Assembly (NCBI GenBank): GCA_947380915.1
Contig: CANCSY010000044.1
Coordinates: forward strand, 1-17,094
Source of the DNA: Beijerinckiaceae bacterium
GTDB lineage: Bacteria > Pseudomonadota > Alphaproteobacteria > Rhizobiales > Beijerinckiaceae
Direction of reading: 5' to 3'
DNA length: 17,094 bases
In this document: piece after piece, positions 1 through 6,001 of the stretch
Layout: each line of letters opens with the position of its first letter
Position numbering within the stretch: position 1 is the stretch's first letter
Program-made: the position numbers and the translations under genes
Notes under the pieces: generated by a model
Told to the model about the DNA's origin: nothing
What the model saw: only the letters and a program-made list of their open reading frames with translations
Databases searched by the model: none

Positions 1-10
1 AGCGCGCTGA

Positions 11-829
11 TTACTTGATCGCGGCTTCGTACATCTCTTCCACATAGGCCCAGTTCACGAGGTTCTCGATGAAGGCCTTGAGATAGTCGGGGCGACGGTT
101 GCGATAGTCGATGTAGTAGGAATGCTCCCACACGTCGCAGCCCAGGATCGGCTTGGCGCCGCTCACCAGCGGGCTCTCGCCATTGGCGCTCTTGGCGACG
201 ATGATCTTGCCATCCTTCACCGCGAGCCAGCACCAGCCGGAGCCGAACTGGGTCACGCCGGCCTGGATGAATTCTTCCTTCATCTTGTCGATGGAGCCGA
301 CGCCGTCGATGATGGCCTTCTCGAGCTTGCCGGGAATGGCGCCGCCGCCATTGGGCTTCATCCACTTCCAGAAGTGCATGTGGTTGTAGTGCTGGCCAGC
401 GTTGTTGAAGAGGCCGGCGTTCTTGCCGAAAGAGCCCGTCACGATGTCCTCAAGCGACTTGCCTTCCCATTCGGTGCCCTTCAGCAGGTTGTTGCCGTTG
501 GTCACATAGGCGAGGTGATGCTTGTCGTGATGATACTCGAGCGTCTCCTTCGACATATAGGGCTGCAGGGCGTCGTGGGCGTAGGGCAGGTCGGGAAGCG
601 TGAAGGACATGGATTTTGGCTCCGGTTGGTTGGGTGGACTGTTTGCAGCCTGAGCCTGCGCGCTACCGCTATGGGCGGGCATGGCCGACAGTGCAATCGC
701 GCTGGCGCCCAGACCTTTCAGAAACGCCCTCCGCTGGGCTTCGATGGGCTGGGCGAGGCAGGTTTCGAATATATGATTCTCCGTCGCCAGAGGCGCATCA
801 GGCTGCGTTACTTGATCCAAGTCCGACAT
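11..829 (-). CDS. sodB: Fe-type superoxide dismutase with twin-arginine signal peptide
   Basis: Converts superoxide to hydrogen peroxide and oxygen. The C-terminal part, from Met74, is a full-length Fe/Mn SOD of about 199 residues starting MSFTLPDLPY, which is the usual SodB N-terminus. Metal ligands by alignment with E. coli SodB are His100, His150, Asp232 and His236 (DVWEHSYYIDYR). Gln146 in the AGQHYNH segment is the second-sphere Gln position typical of Fe rather than Mn enzymes. Ahead of it lies a 73-residue extension with a Tat signature: QRRAFLKG (Arg33-Arg34), a hydrophobic stretch, an AQA cleavage site near residue 61 and a Pro-rich linker. Export to the periplasm by Tat is therefore inferred. 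The start at 829 is chosen because AAGGGAG (839-845) sits 9 bases upstream; the ATG at 835 and TTG at 838 are too close to it. An internal start at 610 is also possible. No terminator is visible before the window edge. Confidence 0.93.
   Translation of the reverse strand: MSDLDQVTQPDAPLATENHIFETCLAQPIEAQRRAFLKGLGASAIALSAMPAHSGSAQAQAANSPPNQPEPKSMSFTLPDLPYAHDALQPYMSKETLEYHHDKHHLAYVTNGNNLLKGTEWEGKSLEDIVTGSFGKNAGLFNNAGQHYNHMHFWKWMKPNGGGAIPGKLEKAIIDGVGSIDKMKEEFIQAGVTQFGSGWCWLAVKDGKIIVAKSANGESPLVSGAKPILGCDVWEHSYYIDYRNRRPDYLKAFIENLVNWAYVEEMYEAAIK
608..623 (-). promoter_or_regulatory. Possible internal ribosome-binding site and start for cytoplasmic SodB
   Basis: Inside the SOD gene, on the minus strand, GGAG (620-623) lies 9 bases before the ATG at 608-610. 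That ATG is exactly the canonical SodB first methionine. Initiation here would give a cytoplasmic enzyme without the Tat signal. The spacing is good, but the site may be a relic of the ancestral start, so this is an inference. Confidence 0.35.
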
Positions 830-838
830 AATCATCAA

Positions 839-1143
839 CTCCCTTCAAATCGCAAGGCCGTCTTTCTTTTTTGACCGGGCAGACGGCAGGCTTAGGAAAA
901 GTTACCCCCATTTCGGGCGACCGATGTTAGGACGATCCGGCTCCCGCAGGCAACGCAAACTTGATCTTAACAATGTGTAATTTTGCAGTTTCTCCGTGTA
1001 TTTATGCAGTCGCCAGCCCCGCAGACGCGGGAAAATGGACGGCGCGGGAGGTTGACCAAGGCACGGACTTTGATCTCTTGCGCAGAATTAGGTATTTGTC
1101 GGCCAGTGCATATGCTTTGCCGGGACCCCGGGTTGGAGACCAA
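839..1143. other. Divergent intergenic region between sodB and the two-helix membrane protein
   Basis: About 300 bases without a convincing gene. A frame continuous with the downstream gene is open from 961, but it lacks a good ribosome-binding site and the protein's hydrophobic N-terminus starts at 1144. On the minus strand, TTGCCT (948-953) and TAACAT (924-929), 18 bases apart, are a weak candidate sodB promoter. On the plus strand a better promoter lies at 1070-1098. A TTAA-N7-TAAT at 967-981 resembles half a CtrA box but is too imperfect to call. Confidence 0.5.
1070..1098 (+). promoter_or_regulatory. Candidate sigma70-type promoter for the membrane protein at 1144
   Basis: TTGATC at 1070-1075 is followed after exactly 17 bases by TATTTG at 1093-1098, about 45 bases before the chosen start codon. 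The match to consensus is moderate, and position and spacing are the main support. Confidence 0.35.
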
Positions 1144-2418
1144 ATGACGAAATGGGTGGCGCTGGCGCTGGGCGCCTTGCTCTCACTGGGTGGCGCCGTA
1201 TCCATCTGGAACGGTGTCGATGTCATTCAGTCCGAAAGAGGCTGGGTCGCGGTTATCGCGGGCTCGGTCACGCTTACTGGCGGCATCGTGACCTTTGCGC
1301 TGTTCCTGCTGATCCGGGAAGTTCAGGCTTTGCGCGCAACTGTGTCGGCTGCGGCAAGGACAGCGCTTGTTCCGCCGCCGCCGCCGCGCGCCGTTCCGGT
1401 CGTTGCGCCGGACATTGCGGAAGAGCTCGCGCCCGTCGCTCCTGTCCTTCAGGAGCCTGTCGCCGCAGCCATTTCCGCGCCGGTTGATTCGGCTCCTGTC
1501 GCGCCTCCGGTGGTCGAGCCAGCGCCCATGGAGCCGACTGTCCCGCAAGCGCCTCCGCATGAATCGCTCGCCTTCGAGCAAGTGTTCCCTCCGGTCCCCG
1601 TGCCGCCAACCCCCGTCGCGCCTCCCTCGGAACGCTTCCGTTTTCGCTCCACCGATGCGGCGATCGGCATGGCGGCTGGCGCCGCAGCCATAGGAATGTT
1701 TGCGCGCTCCAGGGCCGGGTCCTCGACGCCGGAAACGCCTTCGCCCGAAGCCGCGGTCTCCGCCGAACCGGCGCCGCCACCGCAGGCTGAGGCGCAACCG
1801 GATCATGTGCCTTCACCTGAAAGCGTTCTTGAACTGCTGGAAGAGGCCTTGCAGGAGCCCCAGCCCGAAGCCGCCAGCCAGACGGCCTCGACTGAGGCCG
1901 CGACTGACGTCGAGGCTGCGACCGGCGAGCCCAAGACCGAGGAGGGGCAATCCGCAAGTGCGGAGGCCGTCGTGTCTCCGGGCTATGCGTGGCTGGAGCG
2001 CGCGCTTGGCCGGGACGAGGGTCGCAAGTCCCCCGCTCTGGACTGGTTGCGGTCGCGTCCGCCGACCGAATTGCTGATTGACCCTGCAGCGACCGCTCCG
2101 GGCGTTCCGGCCGAGGCCCCTGCTGCCGAGCCGGAAGCGTCTGTCCCTGCCGAGCCTGTCGAGGAGGCGGTTCCCGAAGCGGAATCGGCCGTCGAGACCG
2201 CGCCTGCCGATGAAGGCGCCGCTGAGCAAGAGCAGTCCGAGCAGGCGCCCGAACCAGCCGCAGAACCTGGCGTGCTTGGCCGCTATTCCAGCGGGGGCTC
2301 AGATTACACGCTCTATTCTGATGGCTCCATCGACGCGCAGACGGAGCAGGGCCTGTTCCACTTCGCATCCATGGCCGAGCTGCGCGCTCATATCGAGGCG
2401 CAGAACGAGCAGTCCTGA
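1144..2418 (+). CDS. Two-helix membrane protein with long Pro/Ala/Glu-rich spacer and conserved C-terminal module
   Basis: Uncharacterised inner-membrane protein of 424 residues. Two hydrophobic helices occur at about residues 4-24 and 34-57. They are followed by roughly 300 residues of low-complexity Pro/Ala/Glu/Val sequence, likely disordered, interrupted by a short Gly/Ala-rich helix-like segment (IGMAAGAAAIGMFARS) and a more ordered patch around GYAWLERALGRDEG. The last 45 residues, beginning LGRYSSGGSDYTLYSDGSID, look like a small folded module; similar C-termini occur in other rhizobial proteins as far as I recall. The ATG at 1144 is preferred because GGAG lies just upstream (about 1136-1139) and it places the first helix at the N-terminus; the frame is open back to 961. 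It faces the isochorismatase gene with 12 bases between stops. No enzymatic motif is visible and the function is unknown. A scaffold or envelope-associated role is only a guess from architecture. Confidence 0.8.
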   Translation: MTKWVALALGALLSLGGAVSIWNGVDVIQSERGWVAVIAGSVTLTGGIVTFALFLLIREVQALRATVSAAARTALVPPPPPRAVPVVAPDIAEELAPVAPVLQEPVAAAISAPVDSAPVAPPVVEPAPMEPTVPQAPPHESLAFEQVFPPVPVPPTPVAPPSERFRFRSTDAAIGMAAGAAAIGMFARSRAGSSTPETPSPEAAVSAEPAPPPQAEAQPDHVPSPESVLELLEEALQEPQPEAASQTASTEAATDVEAATGEPKTEEGQSASAEAVVSPGYAWLERALGRDEGRKSPALDWLRSRPPTELLIDPAATAPGVPAEAPAAEPEASVPAEPVEEAVPEAESAVETAPADEGAAEQEQSEQAPEPAAEPGVLGRYSSGGSDYTLYSDGSIDAQTEQGLFHFASMAELRAHIEAQNEQS

Positions 2419-2430
2419 GGCGTGGCGCCG

Positions 2431-2988
2431 CTATTTGATCAGGGGCAGGAGCGCCTTGAAATCAGGCGTTCCCGCCCGCCCCAGCCATTCGAAGATCACC
2501 ATCTCCGTGGTGACGGCATGGACGCCCGCCTGTTCCATCCGGCGTATAGCCATGTCGCGTGAGGCGGTCTCGCGCGAGGCGATGGCGTCCGCGACCACAA
2601 AGACCTCATAGCCCGTCTGGCGCAGATCAAGCGCGGTCTGCAAGACGCAGACATGGGCCTCGATTCCGGTGATGACGATCTGTCGGCGCGTGCGCCCCTC
2701 GCGCAGCAGGCCAAGATGGGCGCAGATGGCCTCATCGCGAGCACAGGAGAAGGCCATCTTGTCGAAGGTGCTCGCCCCGTCTCCAGCGGCCTCGCGCAGC
2801 GCGGCGACCGTAGGGCCAATGCCCCTGGGATATTGTTCGGAGAGGGTCACGGGGGCGCCAAAGTGGCGCGCCGCCGTGATGAGTTTGGCGCTGTTGGCGA
2901 TGACGGGGCCAGCATCGCTCATGGCGGGCGCAAGCTTCTCCTGCACGTCGATCACGAGCAGTTGCGCCTGGACATGGGAGAGGATCAT
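2431..2988 (-). CDS. Isochorismatase-family cysteine hydrolase
   Basis: A 185-residue cysteine hydrolase of the isochorismatase/nicotinamidase superfamily, single domain and cytoplasmic. The family triad is visible: Asp14 in LLVIDVQEKL, Lys77 in TFDKMAFS and the nucleophile Cys114 in GIEAHVCVLQTALDL. The closest architecture I recognise is the YcaC-like group, whose substrates are mostly unknown, so I do not assign one. The start ATG at 2986-2988 overlaps the stop of the upstream ptrB gene as ATGA, and GGAG sits about 8 bases before it inside ptrB, so the two are probably translationally coupled. An in-frame extension upstream to 3171 lies inside ptrB and is rejected. The gene converges on the membrane protein gene that ends at 2418. 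Confidence 0.9.
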   Translation of the reverse strand: MILSHVQAQLLVIDVQEKLAPAMSDAGPVIANSAKLITAARHFGAPVTLSEQYPRGIGPTVAALREAAGDGASTFDKMAFSCARDEAICAHLGLLREGRTRRQIVITGIEAHVCVLQTALDLRQTGYEVFVVADAIASRETASRDMAIRRMEQAGVHAVTTEMVIFEWLGRAGTPDFKALLPLIK

Positions 2989-5099
2989 GCGCGCTTCTCC
3001 ACCGCTTCGATCGCCGCGATGGCGAAAGCAAACTCCAGAGCCGTGTCTTTCAGGGAATCGAAGCGGCCCGAGGCGCCCCCGTGACCGGCATCCATATTCG
3101 TCTTGAGCAGAACCGGGCCGCCTCCCGTCATGGTCGCGCGCAGGCGGGCCACCCATTTGGCGGGCTCCCAATAGGTCACGCGCGGATCGGTGAGGCCACC
3201 CAGCGCGAGAATCGCGGGATAGGCCTGCGCTTTCACATTGTCATAGGGCGAATAGGACAGCATGATCTCGAAGGCCTTGGCGTCGTTGATCGGATCGCCC
3301 CATTCGAGCCATTCGGGGGGCGTGAGCGGCAGGGTCGCGTCGAGCATGGTGTTCATCACATCCACAAAGGGCACGTCGGCGATGACGCCCGCGAAAAGCT
3401 CCGGGGCCATATTGGCGATGGCGCCCATGAGCATGCCGCCAGCGCTGCCTCCCGAGGCCACGATGCGGCCTTCAGTCGTGAATTTCTGCGCCGCCAGATG
3501 GCGCGTGGCGGCGATGAAATCCGAGAAGGTGTTGGGCTTCCTGTTCAGCTTGCCATCCTTGTACCAACCCCAGCCCTTGTCGGTTCCCCCGCGCACATGG
3601 GCGATGGCGTAGACAAAGCCGCGATCCACCAGCGACAGGCGGCGACTTGAAAAACTGGCGGGATAGGCATGGCCATAGGAGCCATAGCCCGTGACGAAAA
3701 GCGGCGCGCTTGCATCCAGTTTCGTATCGCGCCTGTAGAGGATCGAGATCGGGACCAGCGCGCCATCAGCGGCGGGGGCGAAGATGCGGCGGGTCACATA
3801 AAGCGCGGGATCGTGGCCGCTGGGAATGGTCTGGCGTTTGCGCAGAACGCGGCTGCGCGAAACCATATCGTAATCATAGATTTCTTCGGGCGTGGTCATG
3901 GAGGAATAGGCGAAGCGAAGGTTTGTCGTATCGAACTCGCGCGATCCCTGCAGGGAGAGGGAATAGGCCTCCTCGTCAAAGGCGATGGCGTGTTCCTCGC
4001 CGCTGGCGATGTCGCGAATGATGATCTGCGGCAGGCTGTTTTCGCGCTCGAGGCGCACCAGATGGTTCTGGAAGGCGCTGATGCGGGTGATCATGCGGCC
4101 GGGACGATAGGGGATCACATCCGTCCAGTTCACGCGGGCGGGATCCGACAGGGGCGCCTCGACCAGTTTGAAATCCTCGCAGCCATCGGCATTGGTGCGA
4201 ATGAAGAGGCGATGGCCGTGATGCTCCACATCATAGCGCAAGCCATTTTCCCGCGCCGCCACCAGACGTGGTTTTGCGTGGGGATCATGCAGGTCGAGCA
4301 GATGCGCTTCGGCGGAATCGTGGTCGGTCAGTTGAATGATGGCGAAGCGGCGCGAACGGCTGCGCCAGACATTCATGAACCAGCCCGGATCCGTCTCCTC
4401 GAAGATGAGTTCGTCCGTGGAGGGATCTTGACCGAGCCTGCGACGATAGACGCGGCTGGGGCGATGGTTTTCATCAAGCCGGATATAGAGGAAGGAGGCG
4501 CCATCGGCGCTCCAGACCATCTCCCCGTCGCTTTCCTCCACCACATCGGGCAGGTCGGCGCCGCTCGCCAGATCGCGGATGCGGATCGTGTAATATTCCG
4601 AGCCGCGCTCGTCCGCGCTCCAGGCCAGGCGCCTGTGGTCGGGGGAAATGGCGGAGCCGCCGATTTCGAAGAAGGCCTTGCCCTTGGCCAGGGCGTCGCC
4701 ATCGAGGAGGATTTCTTCCGCCCCCGCATTTCTGGCGCGGCGGCAGACCAGTTCGTGTTCGCCGCCTTCCCGGTAGCGGTCGTAATAGTCGAAGGGGCCG
4801 TCGCTTTGGGGCACATCGGCGTCGTCTTCCTTGATGCGGCCGCGCATTTCCTTGACGAGGGTTTTTTGCAGGACCGCAGTGGGCGCCAGCACCGCCTCCG
4901 CATGGCGGTTTTCGCGCTCCAGCACATCGCGGATCTCGGCGGGCAGGACGGCGGGATCCTTCAGCACCTCCTGCCAGTTGTCGGCGCGCAGCCAGCCATA
5001 ATCATCGATCAGGGCCTTTCCATGGGCCAGATGGGTCGTCCGGCGCGCGGGCGCCTGCTCGGGGATGGGGCTGCTAAGATCGAAGCCGGGTCTTTTCAT
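2985..5099 (-). CDS. ptrB: Oligopeptidase B (S9 family serine peptidase)
   Basis: Cytoplasmic S9A serine oligopeptidase that cuts short peptides after basic residues. The protein is 704 residues from the chosen start; E. coli PtrB is 686. The N-terminal part is the beta-propeller that gates the active site. The C-terminal alpha/beta-hydrolase has the nucleophile Ser552 in GGSAGGM, Asp638 in GLTDPRVTYWEP and His673 in MDAGHGGASGR, plus the family signature HVRGGTDKGWGWY. The start is uncertain: ATG at 5099 gives MKRPGFDL and a normal family length, while an ATG at 5150 would add 17 residues; neither has a strong ribosome-binding site. It is first in a two-gene unit with the isochorismatase-type gene (ATGA overlap). 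In the S1-subsite loop PPEWLEWGDP, one of two Glu residues known in the E. coli enzyme appears as Leu. Confidence 0.93.
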   Translation of the reverse strand: MKRPGFDLSSPIPEQAPARRTTHLAHGKALIDDYGWLRADNWQEVLKDPAVLPAEIRDVLERENRHAEAVLAPTAVLQKTLVKEMRGRIKEDDADVPQSDGPFDYYDRYREGGEHELVCRRARNAGAEEILLDGDALAKGKAFFEIGGSAISPDHRRLAWSADERGSEYYTIRIRDLASGADLPDVVEESDGEMVWSADGASFLYIRLDENHRPSRVYRRRLGQDPSTDELIFEETDPGWFMNVWRSRSRRFAIIQLTDHDSAEAHLLDLHDPHAKPRLVAARENGLRYDVEHHGHRLFIRTNADGCEDFKLVEAPLSDPARVNWTDVIPYRPGRMITRISAFQNHLVRLERENSLPQIIIRDIASGEEHAIAFDEEAYSLSLQGSREFDTTNLRFAYSSMTTPEEIYDYDMVSRSRVLRKRQTIPSGHDPALYVTRRIFAPAADGALVPISILYRRDTKLDASAPLFVTGYGSYGHAYPASFSSRRLSLVDRGFVYAIAHVRGGTDKGWGWYKDGKLNRKPNTFSDFIAATRHLAAQKFTTEGRIVASGGSAGGMLMGAIANMAPELFAGVIADVPFVDVMNTMLDATLPLTPPEWLEWGDPINDAKAFEIMLSYSPYDNVKAQAYPAILALGGLTDPRVTYWEPAKWVARLRATMTGGGPVLLKTNMDAGHGGASGRFDSLKDTALEFAFAIAAIEAVEKRA

Positions 5100-5289
5100 G
5101 AGGCGAGGGCTTTCCGTTAAGGCAGGGATTCGCGGGAATGATCGGCGCATCTAGCTAAGACCATGACGCAAGCTCTGCAAGTTTGCACAATGCTTACAAA
5201 GACGTAGCTTTACTGTTGCGACTATACCGTCAGTGTGGATCAAGCCTAATAAAAAGCACGCGGAATAACTTGAATTGTATCATATCTGC

Positions 5290-5318
5290 TTGCAAGCGCC
5301 CTGATTCACAGTTATAAA
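5290..5318 (+). promoter_or_regulatory. mucR promoter with a GANTC site in the spacer
   Basis: TTGCAA (5290-5295) and TATAAA (5313-5318) are separated by exactly 17 bases and match sigma70 consensus at 4/6 and 5/6 positions. Transcription would begin near 5325, leaving a leader of about 90 bases. GATTC at 5303-5307 is a GANTC site, the CcrM methylation target in alphaproteobacteria, and sits between the -35 and -10. Confidence 0.55.
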
Positions 5319-5339
5319 AATAAAAGAGTGTTGATAAAA

Positions 5340-5381
5340 GACGCTTTCTTCAAGCGTCCTTTGGAGCGGGTCGGTTCCAAA
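5340..5381 (+). promoter_or_regulatory. Two tandem hairpins in the mucR leader
   Basis: GACGCTT (5340-5346) pairs with AAGCGTC (5352-5358) across a 5-base loop. One base later, TTTGGAGC (5360-5367) pairs with GGTTCCAAA (5374-5381 region, one G-U pair) across a 6-base loop. Neither is directly followed by a T run, so they are not simple terminators. They may stabilise or regulate the mucR message. Confidence 0.45.
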
Positions 5382-5398
5382 TCAGTCACGTCAATTTT

Positions 5399-5412
5399 TT
5401 AGGGGGCCCTAA
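5399..5412 (+). promoter_or_regulatory. Inverted repeat covering the mucR ribosome-binding site
   Basis: TTAGGG (5399-5404) and CCCTAA (5407-5412) form a perfect inverted repeat around GG. The Shine-Dalgarno AGGGGG (5401-5406) lies inside it, 9 bases before the mucR ATG. In RNA a TTAGG/CCTAA stem with a 4-base loop could hide the ribosome-binding site. The stem is short, so its strength in vivo is uncertain. Confidence 0.4.
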
Positions 5413-5415
5413 TCC

Positions 5416-5832
5416 ATGAATGAGACATCAAGCGCAAGTAATTACATTGAGTTGGCTGCAGATATCGTGTCCGCCTATGTCAGCAACAATGCGGTTCCTT
5501 CCAGCGAACTGCCCGCGCTGATCAACGAAGTTCACAACGCTTTGTTGCGTGTGACCAGCGGCGTGGCGCCGGTCGTGGTCGAGGCTTTGAAGCCTGCGGT
5601 TCCCGCCAAGAAATCTATCACCAACGACTACATCATCTGCCTGGAGGACGGGAAGAAGTTCAAGTCGTTGAAGCGCCACCTGCGCACCCAGTACAATATC
5701 TCTCCCGAGGAATATCGCGAAAAATGGGGCCTTCCGGCCGACTATCCCATGGTCGCCCCCAACTACGCCAAGGCGCGGTCGCAACTCGCCAAGCAGATGG
5801 GACTGGGCCAGCAGCGCCGCCGCAAGCGGTGA
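5416..5832 (+). CDS. mucR: MucR/Ros family transcriptional regulator
   Basis: A 138-residue DNA-binding regulator of the MucR/Ros family. These proteins repress and organise AT-rich promoters controlling exopolysaccharide, motility, virulence or symbiosis, and in Caulobacter some cell-cycle genes. The N-terminal 60 residues are the oligomerisation region. The prokaryotic zinc-finger-like domain runs from about residue 68, with the diagnostic [13 protein letters not shown] and [22 protein letters not shown] blocks and a basic tail (GQQRRRKR). By alignment with Ros the metal positions are Cys75, Asp78, His88 and Tyr93: the last His is missing, so this may be one of the zinc-independent members of the family. 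The start is supported by AGGGGG 9 bases upstream. The gene has its own promoter and a strong terminator, so it is monocistronic. Confidence 0.96.
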   Translation: MNETSSASNYIELAADIVSAYVSNNAVPSSELPALINEVHNALLRVTSGVAPVVVEALKPAVPAKKSITNDYIICLEDGKKFKSLKRHLRTQYNISPEEYREKWGLPADYPMVAPNYAKARSQLAKQMGLGQQRRRKR

Positions 5833-5856
5833 TTCACGTCCTCCTGGAAGCCCTCC

Positions 5857-5882
5857 AAAGCCGCCCTCCGGGCGGCTTTTTT
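5857..5882 (+). terminator. Rho-independent terminator of mucR
   Basis: A perfect 10-base-pair stem (5857-5866 with 5870-5879, core GCCGCCC/GGGCGGC) with a 3-base loop, ending in six T residues (5877-5882). It begins about 25 bases after the mucR stop. Confidence 0.92.
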
Positions 5883-5910
5883 ATTGGGCGAACGGCTTGA
5901 AATTCCTCTC

Positions 5911-5946
5911 TTTTATAAGTCTATAATCTTAATGTAAGATTTTTTT
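5911..5946. promoter_or_regulatory. AT-rich block with two palindromes between mucR and the DUF6456 gene
   Basis: TTATA-N4-TATAA (5913-5926) overlaps at its end with AATCTTA-N3-TAAGATT (5925-5941), which is followed by a T run to 5946. The second palindrome could act as a weak backup terminator or as an operator for the gene starting at 6002. TTGACT at 5948-5953 may be a -35 element just downstream, but no convincing -10 follows. Confidence 0.4.
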
Positions 5947-6001
5947 CTTGACTTTCTTCCCAAGTTCGTGTCGGATCGGGCCATCAGGAAGGAGTTCATT
6001 C

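Larger units (their letters stand above)
5100..5415. other. Divergent intergenic region between ptrB and mucR, AT-rich
   Basis: This region is clearly richer in A and T than the surrounding genes. It holds the mucR promoter (5290-5318) and a leader of about 90 bases with three inverted repeats (5340-5358, 5360-5381, 5399-5412). On the minus strand ACTATA at 5221-5226 reads as a TATAGT -10 element that could serve ptrB, without a good -35. AT-rich, T-A-step-rich DNA is the type of target known for MucR/Ros proteins, so autoregulation here is plausible but unproven. Confidence 0.55.

Noticed and set aside
967..981. TTAA-N7-TAAT as a CtrA box
   Set aside because: Two mismatches in the second half-site; too weak to claim next to the clear sites elsewhere.
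961..1143. N-terminal extension of the two-helix membrane protein
   Set aside because: No ribosome-binding site at 961, low-complexity sequence, and a candidate promoter at 1070-1098 lies within it.
1274..2368. Arg/Pro-rich frame on the minus strand opposite the two-helix membrane protein
   Set aside because: Reverse reading of an Ala/Pro-rich coding region gives Arg-rich nonsense, while the plus strand has a ribosome-binding site, membrane helices and an ordered C-terminus.
3669..5120. Open frame of about 480 codons on the plus strand opposite ptrB
   Set aside because: The opposite strand carries an intact oligopeptidase B with catalytic triad; this translation shows no family features.
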